Assembly (NCBI GenBank): GCA_030654645.1
Contig: JAURXC010000249.1
Coordinates: 1-7,443 of the forward strand
Source: Deltaproteobacteria bacterium
Lineage (GTDB): Bacteria; Desulfobacterota; Desulfuromonadia; Geobacterales; Pseudopelobacteraceae
Direction of reading: 5' to 3'
Length of the DNA stretch: 7,443 bases
In this document: in pieces, positions 1 through 6,453 of the stretch
Layout of the letters: every line of letters begins with the position of its first letter
Numbering within the stretch: position 1 is the first letter of the stretch
Position numbers and translations under genes: made by a program
Notes under the pieces: model-generated
Database searches by the model: none
Seen by the model: the letters and a program-made list of their open reading frames with translations, nothing else
Told to the model about the DNA's origin: nothing

Positions 1-2369
1 GAACTGTTTTTTAAAGTAGCGTAGAGAGCCGTGAGTGTGGCGCTATCCCACCGCTCCCCGCTCCACGCCGTCATCCCCCCCGCCACCTGCCCCGACAACA
101 TCCACCCCGCTTCACCGGTAACCGGATTCTCCTTGATGTAACCGATGCCGCTCCAATCCTGATAGGTGACTTCGTTAAGCGGCATGCTGACCGTCAGCCC
201 CTGGTTGACAGCGTTGGTAATGTCGGCCTTGACAGCGTCGTCAAAAGCGAGCGTCGGCAGGATGGCATCAATTCCTGCCTTGTCGATGGAGATCATCGGC
301 ATGCCGCCGGCCTTGGCCAGTTGCAGCAGCTTGGCGGTGGAGACCGAATCCACCTTGAGATCATCCTCGAAGATGCGGTTCTCCAGAATCGAGCCATGCA
401 GGGCTGACAAACGCATGAAATCGCGCTCCAGGCCGTTTCTGCCGGTTGTCTCTATCCGCCGGTACCCGGCGTCCAGATACAATCCCTTCCACTGAAAATC
501 ATGGGGGCTGTCCAACAGGTATGCCACCTCGATCTGTCCGCCCACGGTGACAATTGTGACGGTAGGACGGGTGATGCGCTGACCGAGCAGCGCCGCAAGA
601 TCGTCCTCGGACTTGTTCCACCTGTCGATATAGCCGATGGCCTCCTTGTGCAGGATGGCCTCGGCGTTATCGCTCTCCGTGATTGCCGTCGGCGCCTGTG
701 CCTTCTGGGCCACCACACCGACCAGGGACAGGTTGCCGTTAACCTGGCTGGAACTGATCCGTTCCGTGCCGTTGGGGGTGATAATGTCGATGTTGAGAGT
801 GAAGTCGCCCCCCATGGGGAGACCGTCCTGAGCAACGATCAGGCGTTCTTCATCCAGGGTCAGCACAGGCCGCAACCTGACCAGGTATGAGGGGGCGTTG
901 TCCAGTCCTCCAAAAGAGTCGATGATATTCTGGTCTTCGACGGTTTCCGGTTCGGCCCTGAGGGCAAGCCGTTTGTTCGAGAGCTTGCTGGTATCCTGAA
1001 TTATCGAGAAAAGCTCGTTGCCGCCTGCCGTGGCGGTAATGATCAGCTTGTGCTTCAGCTCGTCCGGCAGGGACTGGTATTCGCCGGTAACTGCGATCTG
1101 ATTGAACTGCAAGCTGTCGGGGATGATCTTCAGTATGTCCGGAACAAGAACGGTCGTGTCGCTCAGATCTTTCCACGTCTTGCCAGGCTGGCTGACGGCC
1201 AGCTGTTCGTCGATCCTGGCGGAGAGGTAGTCGAGTGGGGTGAGCGTCTGAGTGGCTTCCAGGTAGCCGTCACGCAGCGTTGCCAGCAGATCGCTGGGGA
1301 CGCCCGCCCCCTGGGTGCGGCTGTAACCACGGGGTTTGATGCTGGTGTCCAGTCCGAGCCAGAGCTTGCCCTGTTCATCCAGCACCGCGCCGCGGTAGTT
1401 GGCGTAGGGGATGAAGGCCTCCACCCAGATGTGTTCCAGATGGAAGTTGGCGATGCCCCCGCCGCCGATGACCGGCTTGAATGGGATACCGGCCTTGCGC
1501 AGGAAATCGGCGATCTTGAGGGGATCGTCCAGGCCGGTCAGGTTTTTGGCGTGATTCATGTTGGGGAAGAAGTCTATCGTTCCCCTGACGTAACGGGCCG
1601 GAAAATTGGCGGCCCGCAAGAGCGCCACCAGCAGGCTGGCCTGGTCGACGTCGTTGCCGCTCTTCTGGCGCAGGGTCTCCCCGGCGCCCTTCATGCTGCC
1701 CCAGTACCATTCGGTCTCGACGTTGTTCTTGACCCACTCGTAGATCAGAACCGGGTTCCATTGCAGCGATTGGGCCAGCTCCACTATTTCCCTGGTCAGG
1801 GGGGCTTCGGCGGAAGCAGCCGTGTCGGCCGGGTAGACGTTGCGATCTCCTCCCTGGTAGGCCGGAACGACCAGCGGGGCGGACAGTGGTTCAATTGGTG
1901 GATAACCGGAATGTTTGTAGGGGAGCGCTCCCAATAGCGAGCGTGGACGTGGTGGTGAAAGTCGGTTGATGGTATCCAGCAGTTGCTGGAGATCTTCCGT
2001 AGTTCCGCTCTTGATCGTCGCATCCAGCATGACGATCAGATCATCCAGAACCGGGGAAAGCGTTGAGGTGACAGTTTGTTGCCGCTCCAGCGCGTTGCCG
2101 CCGAGGGATGAAGCTCGGGAGACGATACTGGAGCTATGTTCAGAGTGGAGCAGCCGCAGGGCTGCAAGCTCTTCGCGCAGTGCGGTCAGGCGGGAGATTT
2201 CAAGGGAAACCGGTTGGCCGCTCCTGCTCTTTGAAAGCGCCAGAGACACGACCCGGCGGCTTTCGCCAAGCGAATTAGACAGTTCGGATGCGAGCGTGGA
2301 AGCATGACTCCAGGCCGGCAATAGATTTAACGACAAGACCGCCACAAACAGAGTGAGCAAGCGGAACAT
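1..2369 (-). CDS. Exported transglutaminase-like protein, C-terminus beyond window
   Basis: One frame stays open for 789 codons from ATG at 2369 to the window edge, with no stop; the true C-terminus is missing. The start is supported by GGGAGG at 2375-2380, five bases upstream, and by an immediate signal peptide: MFR, a hydrophobic stretch to about residue 20, then a likely cut after SHA near residue 23. Residues 24-160 look helical with no recognised domain. Residues about 195-345 match the transglutaminase-like fold: YEWVKNNVE, then GNDVDQASLL and ALLRAANFPARYVRG, then HIWVEAF and LGLDTS. The triad positions read Asp240 (normally Cys), His313 and Asp341, so classical acyl transfer or cysteine protease chemistry is not expected. 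Residues 345-789 contain no domain I can name; a stretch near residues 735-765 (GIGYIKENPVTGEAGWMLSG) resembles, from memory, large surface proteins that combine this fold with RHS/YD repeats. That suggests, without proving, that such repeats follow outside the window. Likely periplasmic or cell-surface. Confidence 0.87.
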   Translation of the reverse strand, partial: MFRLLTLFVAVLSLNLLPAWSHASTLASELSNSLGESRRVVSLALSKSRSGQPVSLEISRLTALREELAALRLLHSEHSSSIVSRASSLGGNALERQQTVTSTLSPVLDDLIVMLDATIKSGTTEDLQQLLDTINRLSPPRPRSLLGALPYKHSGYPPIEPLSAPLVVPAYQGGDRNVYPADTAASAEAPLTREIVELAQSLQWNPVLIYEWVKNNVETEWYWGSMKGAGETLRQKSGNDVDQASLLVALLRAANFPARYVRGTIDFFPNMNHAKNLTGLDDPLKIADFLRKAGIPFKPVIGGGGIANFHLEHIWVEAFIPYANYRGAVLDEQGKLWLGLDTSIKPRGYSRTQGAGVPSDLLATLRDGYLEATQTLTPLDYLSARIDEQLAVSQPGKTWKDLSDTTVLVPDILKIIPDSLQFNQIAVTGEYQSLPDELKHKLIITATAGGNELFSIIQDTSKLSNKRLALRAEPETVEDQNIIDSFGGLDNAPSYLVRLRPVLTLDEERLIVAQDGLPMGGDFTLNIDIITPNGTERISSSQVNGNLSLVGVVAQKAQAPTAITESDNAEAILHKEAIGYIDRWNKSEDDLAALLGQRITRPTVTIVTVGGQIEVAYLLDSPHDFQWKGLYLDAGYRRIETTGRNGLERDFMRLSALHGSILENRIFEDDLKVDSVSTAKLLQLAKAGGMPMISIDKAGIDAILPTLAFDDAVKADITNAVNQGLTVSMPLNEVTYQDWSGIGYIKENPVTGEAGWMLSGQVAGGMTAWSGERWDSATLTALYATLKNS

Positions 2370-2452
2370 GGATTCCTCCCGGTAAATATGTGAAGCATTG
2401 CATGCCATCTGAGGGCAATGATTAGTAATTACTTGCTATTCCACGGTAAGCA

Positions 2453-2482
2453 AATATCCACATGTACCAAATAGTATGCCAA
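2453..2482 (-). promoter_or_regulatory. Candidate sigma-70-type promoter for the transglutaminase-like gene
   Basis: Read on the minus strand, TTGGCA (2482-2477) is followed 18 bases later by GATATT (2458-2453), a fair -35 and a weak -10. It sits about 85 bases upstream of the ATG at 2369. This is pattern matching in AT-rich DNA and may be chance. Confidence 0.25.
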
Positions 2483-2631
2483 GTTCAGCTGCAATTGCCG
2501 GTAACACCAATTAAATCTCGAACTTACAATAGGTTGTGGGGTTGAATCATTTCGTTGAAGAAAGTGATTCCAGTTGGTGATACTCAAAACTGGAGACGCC
2601 ATTGATTATCCATAATATTTTAAACAACTCT

Positions 2632-2653
2632 AGTGATAAAAAAGTGATAAAAA
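2632..2653. repeat. Two perfect tandem copies of an 11-bp unit
   Basis: The unit AGTGATAAAAA occurs at 2632-2642 and again at 2643-2653, directly followed by ACTTTACAC. The second copy overlaps the degenerate third copy of the nearby inverted repeat, so it may belong to the same structure. It could equally be replication slippage in A-rich DNA. Confidence 0.6.
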
Positions 2654-2662
2654 ACTTTACAC
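2640..2662. repeat. Degenerate third copy of the CTTTACAC-ended repeat
   Basis: This stretch begins AAAAGTG and ends CTTTACAC. It aligns without gaps, in the same orientation, with the right arm of the inverted repeat at 2775-2797, with 16 of 23 positions identical by eye. The last eight bases are perfectly shared. Several ends of this sort close together would fit multi-repeat transposon termini, but the A-rich composition inflates the match. Confidence 0.45.
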
Positions 2663-2710
2663 ATTTTCCGAATATCAGGATAACTGCTTAACATTATTAA
2701 GGAATAAATA

Positions 2711-2797
2711 GTGTAAAGATTCTTTCCACTTTATTAATAAAATCCTGCAAACGCGCATCAGAAGCGGCTTTGCGTAAAGTGGAAAGTTTCTTTACAC
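2711..2797. repeat. Near-perfect 23-bp inverted repeat, possible miniature element or IS end cluster
   Basis: The left arm (2711-2733) begins GTGTAAAG and ends CCACTTTA. The right arm (2775-2797) begins TAAAGTGG and ends CTTTACAC. The arms are complementary at 21 of 23 positions, with the only two mismatches adjacent. The 41-base spacer can itself fold weakly, through GCAAA/TTTGC around CGC/GCG. The TG...CA boundaries one base inside each end and the repeated TAAAG/CCACTTT theme recall transposon termini, perhaps IS21-like. No transposase gene is present and I see no target-site duplication beside the arms. Alternatives are a folded RNA element or paired operators. The inverted repeat is certain; its nature is not. 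Confidence 0.7.
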
Positions 2798-2911
2798 TTG
2801 CCAGGTTTATGGCCGTCTTGTCGAGGTGATTCCTGAAACTTCCACCTGGAGTGTAATTAACTAAAACCTCAATGTCAGCGCTTATGCTCGCAAGGGGAGG
2901 GGGGAGGTAGA

Positions 2912-2925
2912 CGATTATCTAATCG
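2912..2925. repeat. 14-base palindrome, possible operator
   Basis: CGATTA and TAATCG face each other across a two-base centre. The site lies downstream of the chemoreceptor terminator and far from the next start codon on either side. No regulator can be assigned and chance is plausible. Confidence 0.25.
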
Positions 2926-2968
2926 GAAATTGTTTGTAAATGATGGGTCGGATCGGAATCATCCATGT

Positions 2969-2999
2969 AAAAAGCCGACCTGGGTAATCAGGTCGGCTT
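2969..2999 (-). terminator. Rho-independent terminator of the chemoreceptor gene
   Basis: On the minus strand an 11-bp perfect stem, AAGCCGACCTG pairing with CAGGTCGGCTT, encloses a six-base loop and runs into five T residues (2973-2969 complement). It begins 27 bases after the stop codon of the hemerythrin chemoreceptor gene. On the plus strand the nearest T run is about ten bases past the stem, so leftward termination is favoured. Confidence 0.9.
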
Positions 3000-3026
3000 C
3001 TGAGGTTCTTTTTGATGTTTATCTGC

Positions 3027-5063
3027 CTATTTGATGCCTTTCTTGTTCATAACCGGACCATAACGTTTGTCCAGTCCCTGGATGTGGTTGACCAGCCAGT
3101 TTTTCAGGAAGCTCATCACCTCTTGTCCAAGCGCCGTGCCGGAGCGATATTTCCCCTGAATTTCTATGACCTGTGAAATTAGCGCTTCGTGGGCCCGTTT
3201 CTGCTCATCGAATCCGGTGTAGCCTGATTCCTTCATCAGCCGCTCTTCATGGGCGAAGTGGGTTTTGGTATACTCCACCAGTTCATCCAGAATCGAGCCG
3301 ATGGCATCCTTGCTGCGGCCAGAGCGCATGGCGGTATAGAGGTTGTTGATGATGTCGATCAGGCGCTGGTGCTCACTATCCATCTGGTTTACACCGACGC
3401 TGTAGCTTCTGCTCCAGTTGATCAGTTTGCCGGTTTCGGATAGTTTGAACTGGCCGACCAGTCGCTCAAGTTCAGCGGACAGCCTGGAGAGATGCTGGGC
3501 GGCCGACGAGGTTTTTCTGGCGCCCTCAACGGTATTCTGGGCCACATCGGTAATACTGTGGATGTTGTTGCTGATTTCGCTGGTGGTGGCGGTCTGCTCT
3601 TCGGCAGCGGTGGCTATCTGTTGGACCTGCATGTGCAGAGAGTTGATCTCCTCCTGAATGTTTCGCAAAGCTTCGCCGGACCTGGTCGCTTCCTCGGTTC
3701 CCTGTTCCACCTCGTAGACCCCTTCTTCCATCGCGGAAACGGCGGTTTTGGTTTCCTGTTGTATTGTCTTTATCATCTGTCCGATTTCGCGCGTGGCTTT
3801 GGTAGTGCGTTCCGCCAGCGCCCGCACCTCATCGGCCACCACCGCGAACCCGCGTCCCTGCTCGCCGGCCCTGGCCGCCTCGATTGCCGCATTCAGCGCC
3901 AGCAGGTTGGTCTGGTCGGCAATGTCTTCGATTGTTCCTACAATTGCCCCGATTTCATCAGAGCGCCGTCCCAGCGTTTCCACTGTTTTTGCAGAGGATT
4001 GCACCCGTTCGGCAATGCGCTGCATTACGGATATGGATTTCTCGACGACTTCAGCGCCATGCTCCGCGGCCTGATTGGCCCGTTCGGCTCCCTCGGCCGC
4101 CATCTGGCAGTTCTGGGCAATATCTCCCGAAGTGGCCGACATCTCTTCGCTGGCCGTCGCGACCGTTATTGCCTGGATAGCCACTTTTTCGGCCCCGTCG
4201 GCCATCTGTACCGCATTGGACTGCATTTCGGACGCCGATTCTGAAACCTGGGAGGAAGAATCCGCCAGGGTGCCGATCATTTCGCGCAGGCTGTTGACCA
4301 TTTTTTCGAATGATTGCGCCAGTTGGCCGATTTCATCGTCTGAACCGACCTGGACTTCTACACCGAGATCACCAGCCGCGACCTGTTCCGCATCGGCGGA
4401 AAGCCGCTTCAATGGAGCACTCATGGCGCGGGAGAAGAGGATGACAAAGGTTACACCGATCAAAATACAGGCAACAAGCAGTACGATGATCCAGACCTTG
4501 GCGGATTTGGCGATTCCAAGAGCCAGATTGCTCTGCTTCTGGGACTCTTCGATATTGATCTTCTCAAGACCTTCCAATGCTGCCAATGCCTGGTTAAAGG
4601 TTTTGCTGGAGGCGCCGAGGATGACCTTGGATGCATCTTCACCGCTGCTCCCCTGAAGCGCCAGCTCCTTTATTTTCGGATACTCGGCGAGATAGGCGCT
4701 CCAGGCTGACTTGAATTCTCCGAAAAGCTTCTTCTCTTCGTCGTTATCGATGATCTTTTCATATACGCCCTGCTCCTTGGCGAGTTTTTCAACCGATTCA
4801 TCGTTGCGCTTGATGTACTTATCCTTGACCTCTTTTTCGGTGGCCAGGAGCATCAGCATCTCGCCACGCCGATGGCTGCCTACCAGGCTTTGGATCTGTG
4901 CGATCGAATGGATGCTGGGAATATGGTTACCCGCTGTCTGGTCAATGACGGTAGCCAGCCTGCTGTTCTGAAGAATTGCATAAATCCCTATGACTGCCGC
5001 AAGCGCGATTACCACCATAAACGTCAGAACCATCTTGGTGCCGATTGACAAGTGCCGGAACAT
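3027..5063 (-). CDS. Methyl-accepting chemotaxis protein with C-terminal bacteriohemerythrin domain
   Basis: This is a 678-residue inner-membrane chemoreceptor. The start ATG has CAGGAGG at 5069-5075, five bases upstream. Residues about 10-30 form TM1, about 32-188 a periplasmic four-helix-bundle-type sensor region, about 190-212 TM2, and about 213-265 a HAMP linker. The long coiled-coil signalling domain carries the conserved hairpin tip around residues 395-415 (GEQGRGFAVVADEVRALAER), which in this family contacts CheA/CheW. Residues about 548-672 form a hemerythrin domain with ligand positions His565, His602, Glu606, Gln621, His625, His660 and Asp665. Six of the seven di-iron ligands are conserved; the first His of the HxxxH pair is Gln621. 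The domain is predicted cytoplasmic, so it would sense O2, NO or redox state inside the cell while the periplasmic domain reads another signal. Desulfovibrio DcrH is the known parallel for an MCP with C-terminal hemerythrin. No CheR-binding pentapeptide is seen at the C-terminus. It lies 55 bases after the DUF294 gene. Confidence 0.95.
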   Translation of the reverse strand: MFRHLSIGTKMVLTFMVVIALAAVIGIYAILQNSRLATVIDQTAGNHIPSIHSIAQIQSLVGSHRRGEMLMLLATEKEVKDKYIKRNDESVEKLAKEQGVYEKIIDNDEEKKLFGEFKSAWSAYLAEYPKIKELALQGSSGEDASKVILGASSKTFNQALAALEGLEKINIEESQKQSNLALGIAKSAKVWIIVLLVACILIGVTFVILFSRAMSAPLKRLSADAEQVAAGDLGVEVQVGSDDEIGQLAQSFEKMVNSLREMIGTLADSSSQVSESASEMQSNAVQMADGAEKVAIQAITVATASEEMSATSGDIAQNCQMAAEGAERANQAAEHGAEVVEKSISVMQRIAERVQSSAKTVETLGRRSDEIGAIVGTIEDIADQTNLLALNAAIEAARAGEQGRGFAVVADEVRALAERTTKATREIGQMIKTIQQETKTAVSAMEEGVYEVEQGTEEATRSGEALRNIQEEINSLHMQVQQIATAAEEQTATTSEISNNIHSITDVAQNTVEGARKTSSAAQHLSRLSAELERLVGQFKLSETGKLINWSRSYSVGVNQMDSEHQRLIDIINNLYTAMRSGRSKDAIGSILDELVEYTKTHFAHEERLMKESGYTGFDEQKRAHEALISQVIEIQGKYRSGTALGQEVMSFLKNWLVNHIQGLDKRYGPVMNKKGIK

Positions 5064-5118
5064 AATTGCCTCCTGATGTGTTAATTAAGAATAAATTACA
5101 AAAATTAGATGACGGGTG

Positions 5119-6321
5119 TTAAACAATGTGGAAGTTGGTATGGATGATCTTCTGCAATTCCTCAATCCTTACCAGGGCGTGCCGGAAACGTTCGCGTTCT
5201 TCGGTTGGGAGGTGGTATGGGTTAAGATAATACGAATCGCGCTGGATGCCCTTTATGTTCTTTATCTGCAGCAGGATGCGGTGCTTGGTCAGGATCTGGT
5301 ATGCCTTCACAAGATCACTTGCAAAGCCGGCCGAAAAGCTGCCTTCGGTTTCCAGATACGATATTCGTTCAACGGTACTGGTGGCCGGTATGCTCTGGCT
5401 GATGGCCAGGATGCGTACGTTCATCACCAACGGCGCCCAAGCCAGCAGTTTCAGGTTAAATTCACCCTTGTGATCTCCACTGCTCTCGGTCCATAGGCGT
5501 TTCAGAAAACCAAGCGCCAGTTGCATCTCCGTGGCTGCTCTGGCCATGCCCCACAGCACCTGGAAATAATCCCTCTCCATATCCCGGATCATCTCGATGA
5601 GTCGTTCCGCCAAGGCCTGGTCGCCTGCAACATAACGGGCATCCGATAGAACGATCAGGTCCATCATGTTTTTACCCAGATCCTCCACCTCATACCTGAC
5701 TATTGAGAGCAGGCGTTTTCGCCATTGGCTGAACGAACCTCTCCAACTCTGGTTGGTAGGCATGATGTCGCCGGTGCAGCGTTGGAAACCGGCCTCTTCC
5801 AGTCTGTCAACCAGACGTGAGGCCAATTCCAGGAAATAGAGATCGGCCTGTTCGCCGCCGCCATCTCCATAGACTATCAGATTGTCCTGGTCGGTAATCA
5901 GGGTTTGTTCCTTGCGGCCATCACTCCCCATGCTTATCAATGCAAACGGTACTCCGGGATGCGGCATTCCGGAGCTTTCCATTTCCCGGCAAACAATGTC
6001 CATCGCACGTACCGAGAGTACATCCCGATAATGTGTACATGACTGGTGCAGGGTTGTAACCGAATAGGTCAGGAGAAACCGGTCCATCTCAATGCGATTC
6101 AATTCTTCATGTATCAGCTTTAATTCTGGCCCGTCGGCACACTGAATTGAATCAATCAATGCTTTCTGATCATCATCCCAGACGGAAAAGCTTGATTGGT
6201 CGGATGTGATCGTTGATCTGATCATTTGCAGTAGCGGGGTAATGTCTTCTACATAGCAGTAGCGTAGAATCCCTTTCAGATCCGGCAGATAGGCAGTGAC
6301 AGGTTGGCTTGATGGGCTCAT
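5119..6321 (-). CDS. DUF294 putative nucleotidyltransferase (GlnD-like), lacking CBS or cNMP domains
   Basis: This is a 400-residue soluble protein with no membrane segment. The start ATG is preceded by AAGGA at 6331-6335, nine bases upstream. Residues 1-110 are mostly helical with no recognised ligand-binding domain. The motif GSDGRKEQ begins at residue 132 and is followed by Asp144-x-Asp146 (TDQDN), matching the G-S-x-G-R-x-E...D-x-D signature of the DUF294 nucleotidyltransferase-like family, related to the uridylyltransferase domain of GlnD. The acidic pair is the expected metal site, so catalysis looks possible. The C-terminal half, about residues 240-390, fits the associated DUF294 C-terminal substrate-binding-like region. 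Many relatives carry N-terminal cNMP-binding or CBS domains; these are absent here. Genes of this family often sit near ActP-type symporters, as here, but its substrate is unknown. It follows the symporter's terminator, so it probably has its own promoter, and it may be co-transcribed with the chemoreceptor gene. Confidence 0.88.
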   Translation of the reverse strand: MSPSSQPVTAYLPDLKGILRYCYVEDITPLLQMIRSTITSDQSSFSVWDDDQKALIDSIQCADGPELKLIHEELNRIEMDRFLLTYSVTTLHQSCTHYRDVLSVRAMDIVCREMESSGMPHPGVPFALISMGSDGRKEQTLITDQDNLIVYGDGGGEQADLYFLELASRLVDRLEEAGFQRCTGDIMPTNQSWRGSFSQWRKRLLSIVRYEVEDLGKNMMDLIVLSDARYVAGDQALAERLIEMIRDMERDYFQVLWGMARAATEMQLALGFLKRLWTESSGDHKGEFNLKLLAWAPLVMNVRILAISQSIPATSTVERISYLETEGSFSAGFASDLVKAYQILTKHRILLQIKNIKGIQRDSYYLNPYHLPTEERERFRHALVRIEELQKIIHTNFHIV

Positions 6322-6364
6322 TTGAACTAATCCTTATTTAAATACAGCCCTGGATATTATGAAC

Positions 6365-6395
6365 AAAAAAATGGGGACAGCTGAAGCCGTCCCCA
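6365..6395 (-). terminator. Rho-independent terminator of the symporter gene
   Basis: On the minus strand TGGGGACGGC pairs with GCTGTCCCCA (one G-U wobble) around a TTCA tetraloop, and is followed by seven T residues (6371-6365 complement). It starts 58 bases after the symporter stop codon and ends 43 bases before the DUF294 start codon, separating the two units. Confidence 0.93.
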
Positions 6396-6453
6396 CTATA
6401 TCACAACTTATGTAAATTTAAAGCATCTCTCCCGATAAATGGAGTTACGCGTA

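Larger units (their letters stand above)
2370..3026. other. Long AT-rich intergenic region without a convincing gene
   Basis: The 657 bases between the start of the transglutaminase-like gene and the end of the chemoreceptor gene carry stops in all frames, and I see no coding signal. From left to right it holds the ribosome binding site and possible promoter of the leftward gene (2375-2482), a featureless AT-rich stretch (about 2483-2630), an 11-bp tandem repeat (2632-2653), an inverted-repeat cluster with CTTTACAC ends (2655-2797), a purine-rich G tract (2894-2907), a 14-base palindrome (2912-2925) and the chemoreceptor terminator (2969-2999). I recognise no tRNA, rRNA or named regulatory RNA. 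Confidence 0.75.

Noticed and set aside
1050..1937. A 295-codon open frame on the plus strand
   Set aside because: It is antisense to the transglutaminase-like gene, shows no recognisable domain, and arises from the codon bias of the real gene.
452..2023. A series of short minus-strand open frames (452-835, 850-1176, 1163-1378, 1375-1761, 1796-2023) that could be read as pieces of a broken gene
   Set aside because: All lie in frames different from the continuous 789-codon frame starting at 2369, which has the signal peptide, ribosome binding site and transglutaminase motifs. There is no frameshift; these are shadows.
2467..2483. Possible sigma-54 promoter (TTGGCATACTATTTGG on the minus strand)
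   Set aside because: The -24 GG is present, but the essential -12 GC reads GG, so the match is not convincing.
2640..2797. CRISPR array or integron attC site
   Set aside because: The repeats alternate in orientation with unequal spacing and number only three, and no attC core sites or cas genes are present.
2919..2966. A 15-residue minus-strand open frame starting at ATG 2966
   Set aside because: It begins just past the chemoreceptor terminator, is very short and His/Asp-rich, and has no convincing ribosome binding site.
3492..4244. A 250-codon plus-strand open frame and overlapping smaller ones across 3249-4971
   Set aside because: They are antisense to the well-supported chemoreceptor gene, with low-complexity translations and no motif.
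5116..5496. Plus-strand open frame opposite the DUF294 gene
   Set aside because: It is an antisense shadow without a domain; the minus-strand protein carries the diagnostic motif.
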